Below are positions 1 through 5,049 of a DNA stretch of 5,049 nucleotides, one piece after another. How positions within the stretch are numbered: the stretch's first letter is position 1; the number at the start of each line of letters is the position of its first letter. The stretch covers positions 1 through 5,049 of the forward strand of contig JASHVC010000641.1 in NCBI GenBank assembly GCA_030039655.1, written 5' to 3'. Source of the stretch: Xanthobacteraceae bacterium (GTDB taxonomy: Bacteria > Pseudomonadota > Alphaproteobacteria > Rhizobiales > Xanthobacteraceae). The notes beneath the pieces are model-generated. The model saw only the letters and a list, made by a program, of their open reading frames with translations. It ran no database searches and had not been told where the DNA came from. The position numbers and the translations under genes were made by a program.

Positions 1-1657
1 CCTGCTCGGGACTGCCATTATCGCCGGCAGGCTTCTCCTCCGGCGACGTTACGGCGCGATAAGCGTTCACCAGACCTGCGCCGAAGTCTGCATGGTCGTC
101 AGGAACGCCCAGCGGCTTGGCGGTCGCGGTCAGAATCGAGCGGATATCGCTAGGCTTAAGATCGGGCTGGTGTTGCAGCAGCAGCGCCGCCACGCCGCTG
201 ACATGTGCCGCGGCAACCGACGTTCCGGTGGTGAGCGCATAGGAATCGGAAGGTGCGAGGGCGAGAATCTGAACGCCCGGTGCCGCAACGGCGACGTACT
301 GACCGCGATTGGCCGAATCAAACAAACCGTCATTGTCGTCGGTCGCCGTCACCGCGATCACGTCGGGATCGGCGCCCGGATAAAGCGGCGCCGCTTTCGG
401 GCCCGCGTTGCCCGCCGCCGCGACCAGCACGATCCCCTTCGCGTATGCCGCCACCAGCAGGCGATGCATCGTCGGGTCGGGCGGACCCGTAAAGCTCATG
501 TTGATGATGCGGGCGCCGTTGTCCGCCGCCCACTGCACGCTCTTGTAGATGGCAAAAGAAGTTCCGTTTGAATTATCGTCAAACGCGCGCGCCGCCAGAA
601 GTTCGGCGCCCGGCGCTATGCCCTCGAGCTTCCCGTGCGAGATGATAGCGCCCGCCATGGCGGTTCCGTGCTTTTGCGGCTTGCCGTCGCCGCCAAGCGC
701 GTCAAAACTTTTGACCATCGTGCCGTTGATATCGGGATGCCCAGCGTCGATCTCTGAATCGATGACCGCAACCGGTACATCCTTTCCGGTCGCGATCTGA
801 TGCGCTTGATCAACTTGCAGTTTGCTCAGCACATATTGGGCGGGATCGCCTTGTGTGCCGCCGACGGTCGGAGCAGCATCCTCCTGCAACGAGAACAGGT
901 AGTTTGGCTGGACGCTGGAGACGGCGTCCAGATTGGTGAGCGCACCCACCGCGCTCAGCGCCGAACGGCCACCGCCGACGCGCCAGCGATAAAGGGTCGC
1001 GCCGATCAGCGGAAAGCTCTGGGTTTCCAGTTGCGTCAGATTCAAGCGCCCGGCGAGACGGCGGATCGCTTGCGGCGATGTGTTTGCGGAAAATTCGGTG
1101 ATGATCTCGTCCGCCACGAAGCGCTGTTCGCCGGCCGCCGGCAGGCCGCCGCGCGGATTGAACGCGGTATTGTTGGCGCCACTATTGGCACCGTTATTGC
1201 CGCCGGCGCCGAGGACCGGCGGAGTGCTGACGTCGATATCGCAGTGGTTGAAGCGGTAATGCGAGCCGCCGCCTTCGCAGGAGTTGATGCCGATGTGCCT
1301 GCCAATGGGCCGGCCAAACCCTCTATGCGCGCCCGCCGCGGCCGCTGCCGCCGCGGCTGCATTCGGGGGCCGAAACACGCCGATACCGGGCGACACATTA
1401 TGAACGCCGACGCCGGCACGGATTGGTACGCGAACCTGCGGCGCCCTGAACTCCGCGAACGCGGGCTCGGAACCGCAAAGACACGCGGCCGCCAGAATGA
1501 CGCTGGAGAGCGTCAACCCAAACCCAATCAATTTGCTTGCGCTGTTCCGTATGGTGGGCCGCCTACTGGCGGCTGCGAACGGAGCGTCGAGTGAAGTCCT
1601 GCTTAGCCAAGCGGTCAAGCGGGCATGTGCGCGCCAAGATCCAGAACGAGCTACCAT
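1..1657 (-). CDS. Exported S8 (subtilisin-like) serine peptidase with I9-type pro-domain; 3' end outside window
   Basis: Endopeptidase of the subtilase family; 552 codons are visible and the frame is still open at the left edge. ATG at 1657 is chosen because an AAGGAG lies 9 nt upstream and the frame then stays open. Layout: Arg-rich N-terminus with SRRPTIR (31-37), hydrophobic segment about 43-61, likely cleavage after AFA (66-68); a low-complexity linker with nine alanines (100-108) and a Cys127/Cys139 pair; a pro-domain about 182-255; and the catalytic domain about 276-536. The complete catalytic set is visible: Asp300 in AVIDSEID, His330 in KHGTAMAG, oxyanion Asn417 in VAAAGN and Ser480 in GTSVAAAHVSG. 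Spacings match subtilisin. The usual Gly after Asp-Ser/Thr is Glu here. The enzyme should act outside the cytoplasm. It is the third gene of an operon with an ECF sigma factor and its anti-sigma factor. Family assignment is very secure; substrate is unknown. Confidence 0.95.
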   Translation of the reverse strand, partial: MVARSGSWRAHARLTAWLSRTSLDAPFAAASRRPTIRNSASKLIGFGLTLSSVILAAACLCGSEPAFAEFRAPQVRVPIRAGVGVHNVSPGIGVFRPPNAAAAAAAAAGAHRGFGRPIGRHIGINSCEGGGSHYRFNHCDIDVSTPPVLGAGGNNGANSGANNTAFNPRGGLPAAGEQRFVADEIITEFSANTSPQAIRRLAGRLNLTQLETQSFPLIGATLYRWRVGGGRSALSAVGALTNLDAVSSVQPNYLFSLQEDAAPTVGGTQGDPAQYVLSKLQVDQAHQIATGKDVPVAVIDSEIDAGHPDINGTMVKSFDALGGDGKPQKHGTAMAGAIISHGKLEGIAPGAELLAARAFDDNSNGTSFAIYKSVQWAADNGARIINMSFTGPPDPTMHRLLVAAYAKGIVLVAAAGNAGPKAAPLYPGADPDVIAVTATDDNDGLFDSANRGQYVAVAAPGVQILALAPSDSYALTTGTSVAAAHVSGVAALLLQHQPDLKPSDIRSILTATAKPLGVPDDHADFGAGLVNAYRAVTSPEEKPAGDNGSPEQ

Positions 1658-1663
1658 TGCGCA

Positions 1664-2353
1664 TCACTCCTTGGCGATGAAGCCCACAACGCCATCGGCC
1701 TGCAGCTTCTTTACGATGTTGGCGAGGTCCGTATTGGAGACCTTGTTCGGCGATACCCGGACCCGAAATAGCCCGCCTGGCGCAGGGCCGTCAGCGATGG
1801 TGAGTTTGTTGATTTCCAGGAATTTGCCGATATCGGCAGCGCTGGCCTGCGGCTGAAAGCGGATCAGCGCATAGGAGCCATCGCCACTTGCCGCACGCGA
1901 CAAAGAGGCTGTTTGGTAGCTGGCAACGCCGTGGGCGCCCTCTCCTTTGAATACAAAACCGGCGATCAATCCGGCCTGCAGAACGATGGCCAGCACCGCC
2001 GCGCTCGCCGACCACGCGAGCGTACGCGGCGAAAGGCTGGCGAAGAATTCGCGAACGCGCGCGCCAAGAGTCGCGTTGAGTTTGGTCGACGCCGCCGGCG
2101 CGCGTGCGGGCTCGGCGTCGATTTTGACGAACAAAGCCTCCATCGCGCGCGCGGACGGCGCACCCAGCGTCTCGTTGACGTGAATAGTCTCGCCGAGCTC
2201 CTCGCGCACCAGCGCATAACGGCGCGCAAGCTCCGGATCGTTGGCGAGCGCGGCTTCAACGCGCTGCTTGTCGCGCTGGCTGAGCGTTCCCGCCGCGTGC
2301 CAAGGCAGCAGCAGCTCGACTTCGTTCACATCGCTTTCATTTGCTGCCGTCAT
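1664..2353 (-). CDS. One-TM anti-sigma factor of the ECF sigma factor, with pro-domain-like periplasmic tail
   Basis: Predicted membrane-bound anti-sigma factor, 229 residues, that would hold the adjacent ECF sigma factor inactive. ATG 2353 is preferred over an in-frame TTG at 2359: ATG has GAGG 6 nt upstream and overlaps the sigma stop codon as ATGA, whereas GAGG abuts the TTG. The cytoplasmic N-terminus (about 10-60) has the LLLPWHAAGTL...RVEAAL...DPELARR pattern of the anti-sigma domain. It keeps a histidine (His19) but lacks the CxxC of zinc-binding members. One hydrophobic membrane segment spans about 111-135. The extracytoplasmic part (about 160-229) has a beta-alpha-beta-beta-alpha-beta look and resembles the pro-domain of the neighbouring peptidase (F...S...I...L.LT... 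then LFRVRV versus LYRWRV). Role is inferred from position, topology and N-terminal pattern. Confidence 0.88.
   Translation of the reverse strand: MTAANESDVNEVELLLPWHAAGTLSQRDKQRVEAALANDPELARRYALVREELGETIHVNETLGAPSARAMEALFVKIDAEPARAPAASTKLNATLGARVREFFASLSPRTLAWSASAAVLAIVLQAGLIAGFVFKGEGAHGVASYQTASLSRAASGDGSYALIRFQPQASAADIGKFLEINKLTIADGPAPGGLFRVRVSPNKVSNTDLANIVKKLQADGVVGFIAKE
1667..1672 (-). promoter_or_regulatory. Shine-Dalgarno of the S8 peptidase, inside the anti-sigma gene
   Basis: AAGGAG on the minus strand, 9 nt before ATG 1657. It is formed by the last sense codons (Lys-Glu) of the anti-sigma gene, whose TGA follows at 1666-1664. It decides the peptidase start and suggests translational coupling. 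A nearer ATG at 1664 (TGATG) is in another frame that stops after about 33 codons. Confidence 0.7.
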
Positions 2354-2910
2354 GGCCAACCTCGATCAATTCCTTGCTCCTTGAGGAGCTCCGACAGTTT
2401 CCGGCGCGCGTAGAACATGCGCGTCTTCACGGTCGCCTCCGGAATGCCGACAATGCCCGCGACCTCTTCCACCGACCTCTCGTGGTAGTAAACGAGGTCG
2501 ACGACCTCCCGGTGCTCGGCTGAGAGCTTGCCCAGGCATTGCCGCAACACGGCGGCTTTATCCTTCTTCGCCAGCGAGACCTCCGGATCGTCACTGTGAT
2601 CCTCGATCGTACCGGCCGTTTCCTCGTCTAGCGCCTCCTCCGTACGTTTGCGCAGAGACGAAAGCGCCTTAAAGCGGGCGATACTCAGCATCCAAGTCGA
2701 CGCCGCTGACCGGCCCTCGAATTTGCCGGCCTGCCGCCAGACGTCGAGGAACACCTCGCTGATCAAATCCTCCGCCGTTGCTTCGTTGCGCACCAGCCGC
2801 AATACAAACCGGTAGACCCGCACATGGTGGCGTGCGAACAGCACCTGCATGGCGAGCCGGTCGCCATTGGCAATCCTTCCGATCAGAACCTCGTCCGAAG
2901 TCGTCTGCAT
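2350..2910 (-). CDS. ECF (sigma-70 family, RpoE-like) RNA polymerase sigma factor
   Basis: Extracytoplasmic-function sigma factor, 186 residues, the normal length for the family. Region 2 spans about 24-91, with the typical AEDLISEVFLDVWR core-binding helix (46-59) and STWMLSIARFKALS (71-84), the -10 recognition part. An acidic linker (91-115) leads to region 4 (about 121-176) with LSAEHREVVDLVYY and the helix-turn-helix SVEEVAGIVGIPEATVKTRMFYARRKL (146-172), which reads the -35 element. No sigma-1 or sigma-3 region is present. ATG 2910 is the most upstream start, because an in-frame TAG lies 24 nt before it; no strong Shine-Dalgarno is seen. The stop codon overlaps the next gene's ATG (ATGA), fitting a sigma/anti-sigma pair. 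Subgroup and regulon cannot be decided here; a self-regulated promoter was not convincingly found. Confidence 0.95.
   Translation of the reverse strand: MQTTSDEVLIGRIANGDRLAMQVLFARHHVRVYRFVLRLVRNEATAEDLISEVFLDVWRQAGKFEGRSAASTWMLSIARFKALSSLRKRTEEALDEETAGTIEDHSDDPEVSLAKKDKAAVLRQCLGKLSAEHREVVDLVYYHERSVEEVAGIVGIPEATVKTRMFYARRKLSELLKEQGIDRGWP
2360..2363 (-). promoter_or_regulatory. Shine-Dalgarno of the anti-sigma gene
   Basis: GAGG on the minus strand, 6 nt before ATG 2353, lying inside the last codons of the sigma gene. It supports ATG 2353 over the TTG at 2359 as start. Confidence 0.5.
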
Positions 2911-3111
2911 CGGCCGGCTGTCGGCTCGCTAATAGGTCGTCGGCGGCAGCGTTTGGGTTCAAGCCGGGCCAAGAAATTCCGCCGCGAGCTACCGGCCATC
3001 CCCCTGTGCGGACGCCAGTTTCCCCTTTTAGCCACGATTGGGCAAGCAGATGGGCCCAAAGGGCTTTTCGTGGCCTTTTCGGCGCCGTTGGGCCCGGCAC
3101 GCCGACAACCA

Positions 3112-3230
3112 GGCCGAATTCCGCGGTCGGAGGGGGCCCCTACAAGGAAGGGGTGGCCATGGGGCCGCCAGGGTTCTTGGTCACCGCGTGAAGCCCTTTA
3201 TCACCCCTACAGACGCTGGTTGAATTGGCC
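3112..3230 (+). ncRNA. Candidate structured RNA (nested stems), unassigned
   Basis: Nested complementary segments are visible. Outer stem GGCC-g-AATTC (3112-3121) pairs with GAATTGGCC (3222-3230) with one bulged G. A second stem is AGGGGTG (3149-3155) with CACCCCT (3202-3208). A third is AGGGTT (3170-3175) with AGCCCT (3192-3197), including one G-U pair. Its tip is TCAC-CGC-GTGA (3181-3191). An alternative hairpin CCCCT (3137-3141) / AGGGG (3149-3153) would compete with the second stem. The G-U pair slightly favours the plus strand, where the RNA would lie in the leader of the gene at 3374. It matches no RNA family I recognise; in GC-rich DNA some of this could be chance. Confidence 0.25.
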
Positions 3231-3293
3231 GACTCAGGCCTTTAGGGTAACGTCACGCAAACGATCGAGCGCTCGTCCCGCGTAGGCTCATGG

Positions 3294-3330
3294 TCCGAAC
3301 CCTTCCAGCCCAAAAGAGCAGTTCCGAACC
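3294..3330. repeat. Direct repeat TCCGAACC, 29-bp period
   Basis: TCCGAACC occurs at 3294-3301 and again at 3323-3330, 44 bases before the start of the membrane-protein gene. The starts are 29 bp apart, close to but not exactly three helical turns. It could be a pair of regulator half-sites, but eight-base repeats also occur by chance. Confidence 0.3.
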
Positions 3331-3361
3331 GTAGCCGCGAGAGGACGGCGCCGCTCGCTAT

Positions 3362-3365
3362 GGAG
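3362..3365 (+). promoter_or_regulatory. Shine-Dalgarno of the membrane-protein gene
   Basis: GGAG with an 8-nt spacer to ATG 3374, which supports that start. Confidence 0.5.
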
Positions 3366-3373
3366 CAGGCGTT

Positions 3374-3793
3374 ATGTCGGAAGTCAGCGTCTGGGATTTT
3401 CTTTCAAACAACATCGTCGCCCCCGTACTCGAGTGGGCGAAGCCCCTGCAGCCGTTCTGGGACACGCTCGCGCAGAACCCGCAGCGGCTAGCCGTGATCT
3501 GTATTATTGGCGGCGCCGCGCTTGCCATTACCGGCGCACGCTTGTTGCTGTTTTCGATCGTGCTCGTGTTGGCAACGCCCGATATCGTCACAGCACTTGG
3601 CGCCCACTTCGACCAAACCGCCGTTGACCTGACAAAGATACTCTATGCGATCGGCATCGTCGGCGGCACGCTCGGCGCCATGGAAGCAACGCTGAAGCTC
3701 TTGTTCGGCCGCGAAGCCGGCGCCTTCGCCTTCGTCACCGTCATCGGCACGGCGTTCGCAACGCTCATTCCATTTATTCCGCGGCGGCGGTGA
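3374..3793 (+). CDS. Small polytopic membrane protein of unknown function
   Basis: 139-residue hydrophobic protein not recognised as a member of a named family. An amphipathic N-terminus (1-36, rich in Trp and Pro) precedes a long hydrophobic stretch about 39-75, which could be one long or two short membrane helices with Arg56 near the middle. Helices at about 87-110 and 115-135 follow, and the protein ends in a basic PRRR tail. This gives three or four membrane passes, with the basic tail probably cytoplasmic. ATG 3374 is supported by GGAG 8 nt upstream, and codon use is GC3-rich like the neighbours, so it is probably a real gene. It stands alone, divergent from the sigma operon and convergent with the hydrogenase-like genes, so context does not suggest a role. 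Confidence 0.8.
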   Translation: MSEVSVWDFLSNNIVAPVLEWAKPLQPFWDTLAQNPQRLAVICIIGGAALAITGARLLLFSIVLVLATPDIVTALGAHFDQTAVDLTKILYAIGIVGGTLGAMEATLKLLFGREAGAFAFVTVIGTAFATLIPFIPRRR

Positions 3794-3809
3794 TACAGAT
3801 CGTTCTGTA
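3794..3809. terminator. Small perfect hairpin between convergent genes
   Basis: TACAGA-TCGT-TCTGTA, a perfect 6-bp stem with a 4-base loop starting directly after the TGA of the membrane-protein gene. It is AT-rich and has no following T-run on either strand, so it is at best a weak or accessory terminator. Its position in a convergent gap is the main argument. Confidence 0.25.
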
Positions 3810-3892
3810 AAGCTTTGGTGCGGACGGAGGGAAACGGCAATACTGGATGTATCTATTTGAAATCACAAGATAATTTAGAGTGATAGGCCGGC

Positions 3893-3913
3893 GTTTTGTA
3901 GTGTGTTTTGTAG
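3893..3913. repeat. Tandem-like direct repeat GTTTTGTAG, 12-bp period
   Basis: GTTTTGTAG appears at 3893-3901 and 3905-3913, separated by TGT, in the AT-richer gap between convergent genes. An A6 run follows at 3915-3920 (T6 on the minus strand, just after the hydrogenase-like operon), but no stem precedes that run. Function unknown. Confidence 0.4.
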
Positions 3914-3931
3914 CAAAAAAGTTCGCGATTC

Positions 3932-4438
3932 CTAGTCCAGCAATGCGAGAAGTCCTTCTAGCAATTGCAGCGGACTGGGCGGACAGCCGCGAATGTGCAG
4001 ATCGACGGGGACAACAGCGTTGACGCCGCCGACAGCAGCGTAGCTGCCGGCGAACAAGCCGCCATCGGCGGCGCAGGCGCCCACGGCGACAACCCATTTG
4101 GGGTCCGGCGTCGCGTTGTAGGTCCGCTCCAACGCCTGTCGCATGTTGCGCGTCACCGGTCCGGTCACGAGCAGAACATCGGCGTGGCGAGGCGAGGCGA
4201 CGAAGCGCAGCCCGAAACGCTCGAGATCGTAGAACGCATTGTTGAGCGCATGGATTTCCAGTTCGCAGCCGTTGCAAGAACCGGCGTCCACTTCGCGAAT
4301 CGCCAGGCTACGGCCAAGCCGGCGCCGCGCCGCACGCTCGACACTTGCGGCCAACTCGGCGAGTGCAGCGTCGTCAGGTAAGGGGGGGCGTTCGGTCAGG
4401 GGTCCGCGCGTCAGCCCTTCAAACAATGTCCTGCGCAT
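3932..4438 (-). CDS. Group 4 hydrogenase-like / complex I-like small Fe-S subunit (HyfI/HycG/NuoB-type)
   Basis: 168-residue electron-transfer subunit of a membrane-bound group 4 [NiFe]-hydrogenase-type complex, expected to carry the proximal [4Fe-4S] cluster (N2 equivalent) next to the large subunit on the cytoplasmic side. All four ligands are visible: Cys55 and Cys58 in DAGSCNGCELEIHALNN, Cys122 in VAVGACAADGG and Cys152 in RGCPPSP. VTGPVTRNM (91-99) is also a family signature. The CNGC spacing (CxxC, not CC) marks the hydrogenase type over true NuoB. ATG 4438 overlaps the TAA of the upstream large-subunit gene as TAATG, so translation is probably coupled; the frame is open further upstream but without family similarity. 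No strong Shine-Dalgarno is seen. It appears to be the last gene of the cluster. Products of this family are often named NADH-quinone oxidoreductase subunit B family. Confidence 0.93.
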   Translation of the reverse strand: MRRTLFEGLTRGPLTERPPLPDDAALAELAASVERAARRRLGRSLAIREVDAGSCNGCELEIHALNNAFYDLERFGLRFVASPRHADVLLVTGPVTRNMRQALERTYNATPDPKWVVAVGACAADGGLFAGSYAAVGGVNAVVPVDLHIRGCPPSPLQLLEGLLALLD

Positions 4439-5049
4439 TACAGATCGTGCCCAGAGTAGGAGCAGTTGAACGATTTGTTGCAGAGCGGGAAGTCGGCGAC
4501 AATGTTGCCTTCGATCGCGGCTTCGAGCAGCGGCCACTGAAACCACGACGGATCGCGCAGATGGCAATGCATGACACGTCCGCCATCGATCCGAACCCAG
4601 ACCAGCACATCGCCGCGGAAGCCTTCGGCGAGACCGAATCCTTCGCCTGCGGCCGTATTGTCGAGCCGGTCCGCAATCGGCCCTTCCGGCATCTGATCGA
4701 GGATTTGCCCGATGAGCGACAAGCTCTGCTCGACTTCGCGGATGCGCACCCATACCCGGGCATCGACATCGCCCGCGGTGAGGACCGGCACGGCGAACTC
4801 AAGTTTGTCGTATGGCGGGTAGCCGGGCGATTTCCGTGCATCGAAATTGCGGCCGCTGGCGCGTCCGACATAACCCGGCGCTCCGAACTGCTGCGCCAGT
4901 TCCGGACGAACAATCCCGGTGCCGGCGGTGCGGCCCAAAAGCGACGTGGTGTTGTCGTAAAGTTCTATCAGGCGCGGAAAATACTGCCCGATGTGCTGCG
5001 CCGTTTCGCGAATACGGATTGCGCCGTCAGGCTTAAGATCGTCGGCAAC
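4438..5049 (-). CDS. Group 4 hydrogenase-like / complex I-like large subunit (HyfG/HycE/NuoD-type), C-terminal 203 residues; 5' end outside window
   Basis: C-terminal part of the large subunit that would form the active-site or quinone-binding module with the small subunit encoded next to it. The frame is open from the right edge to TAA at 4440-4438; internal TTG or GTG codons are not needed as starts. Visible family features, in fragment numbering: LLGRTAGTGIV (about 42-52), GAPGYVGRASGRNFDARK (60-77), PPYDKLEF (81-88) and IGQILDQMPEGPI (117-129), all typical of the 49-kDa / HycE C-terminal domain. The protein ends with PLCNKSFNCSYSGHDL. The usual C-terminal DPCxxC nickel-iron motif is replaced by Cys196-Ser-Tyr-Ser199, so the second ligand cysteine is missing and a normal NiFe site is unlikely. 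The N-terminal RxCxxC region is outside the window. Confidence 0.93.
   Translation of the reverse strand, partial: VADDLKPDGAIRIRETAQHIGQYFPRLIELYDNTTSLLGRTAGTGIVRPELAQQFGAPGYVGRASGRNFDARKSPGYPPYDKLEFAVPVLTAGDVDARVWVRIREVEQSLSLIGQILDQMPEGPIADRLDNTAAGEGFGLAEGFRGDVLVWVRIDGGRVMHCHLRDPSWFQWPLLEAAIEGNIVADFPLCNKSFNCSYSGHDL

Larger units (their letters stand above)
2911..3373. other. Intergenic region between divergent genes
   Basis: 463 bases without a convincing gene, lying between the minus-strand sigma operon and a plus-strand membrane protein, so it must hold promoters for both. Open frames crossing it show no family signature and most are continuations of frames antisense to or shadowing the sigma gene. 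It contains a nested inverted-repeat segment (about 3112-3230), a 10-bp palindrome CGAGCGCTCG (3266-3275), a repeated TCCGAACC (3294 and 3323), and an inverted pair GGGCCCAA (3052-3059) / TTGGGCCC (3088-3095). No clear GGAAC-type ECF promoter with a matching -10 was found on either strand. Confidence 0.7.

Noticed and set aside
92..1594. Long plus-strand open frames (92-571 and 800-1594) opposite the peptidase gene
   Set aside because: They are antisense to a gene with a complete subtilase catalytic set, are rich in Arg/Ala/Gly as expected of GC-rich shadow frames, and show no family motif.
3052..3095. Inverted pair GGGCCCAA / TTGGGCCC as a terminator or operator
   Set aside because: Each arm is nearly self-palindromic and the 28-base loop has no T-tract after it; likely chance in GC-rich DNA.
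3220..3248. Possible sigma-70 promoter TTGAAT - 17 bp - TAGGGT on the plus strand
   Set aside because: The -35 matches four of six and the -10 only three of six consensus bases, too weak to annotate.
2669..3285. Overlapping frames over the sigma start and the intergenic region (minus 2669-3100; plus 2778-3191, 2824-3285, 3038-3223)
   Set aside because: They shadow the sigma gene or low-constraint GC-rich DNA, have no domain signature and lack convincing start sites.
3294..3325. GGAAC on the minus strand as an ECF -35 element (3325-3321) for an autoregulated sigma promoter
   Set aside because: No CGTT- or TCNAA-like -10 at the usual 16-17 bp distance; only GGGTT at a longer spacing.
3915..3931. 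T6 run on the minus strand after the small-subunit gene as an intrinsic terminator
   Set aside because: No GC-rich stem can be drawn directly before the T-run.
4439..4753. N-terminal extension of the small subunit frame up to 4753
   Set aside because: It overlaps the large-subunit gene in another frame, is Arg-rich without family similarity, and ATG 4438 with the TAATG junction gives the expected family length.
4438..4938. A start at TTG 4938 for the large subunit
   Set aside because: The same frame continues to the right edge with clear family sequence (for example AQHIGQYFPRLIELYDN), so the gene begins outside the window.

Overview
The window is GC-rich, densely coded DNA of the kind found in Alphaproteobacteria, most likely Hyphomicrobiales (Bradyrhizobium, Xanthobacteraceae or a relative). 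This placement is inferred from base composition, codon use and gene families, because no rRNA or other marker is present. No tRNA, rRNA, insertion sequence or CRISPR array was seen.

Left block (1-2910, all minus strand). Transcription runs from 2910 leftwards through three tightly packed genes: an ECF sigma factor (2910-2350), a one-TM anti-sigma factor (2353-1664, ATGA overlap with the sigma gene) and an exported subtilisin-like (S8) serine peptidase (start at 1657, running off the left edge). The Shine-Dalgarno sequence of the peptidase lies inside the last codons of the anti-sigma gene. This looks like one translationally coupled sigma/anti-sigma/peptidase operon. The C-terminal extracytoplasmic part of the anti-sigma factor resembles, in secondary-structure order and in several residues, the I9-type pro-domain of the adjacent peptidase. 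This suggests a regulatory loop in which the peptidase and the anti-sigma factor interact directly.

Middle (2911-3373): a 463-base intergenic region between divergent genes. It has no convincing gene, but it contains a nested inverted-repeat region (about 3112-3230) that could be a structured RNA, plus short direct and palindromic repeats. It is followed by a plus-strand gene for a 139-residue polytopic membrane protein of unknown function (3374-3793), then a 138-base AT-richer gap between convergent genes.

Right block (3932-5049, minus strand): the last two genes of a group 4 hydrogenase / complex I-like cluster. These are the catalytic-type large subunit (HyfG/HycE/NuoD-like, C-terminal 203 residues, running off the right edge) and the small Fe-S subunit (HyfI/HycG/NuoB-like, complete), joined by a TAATG overlap. 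The small subunit keeps all four cluster cysteines. The large subunit's C-terminal metal motif reads Cys-Ser-Tyr-Ser instead of Cys-x-x-Cys, so this is probably a hydrogenase-related, ion-translocating redox complex and not a standard H2-evolving enzyme.
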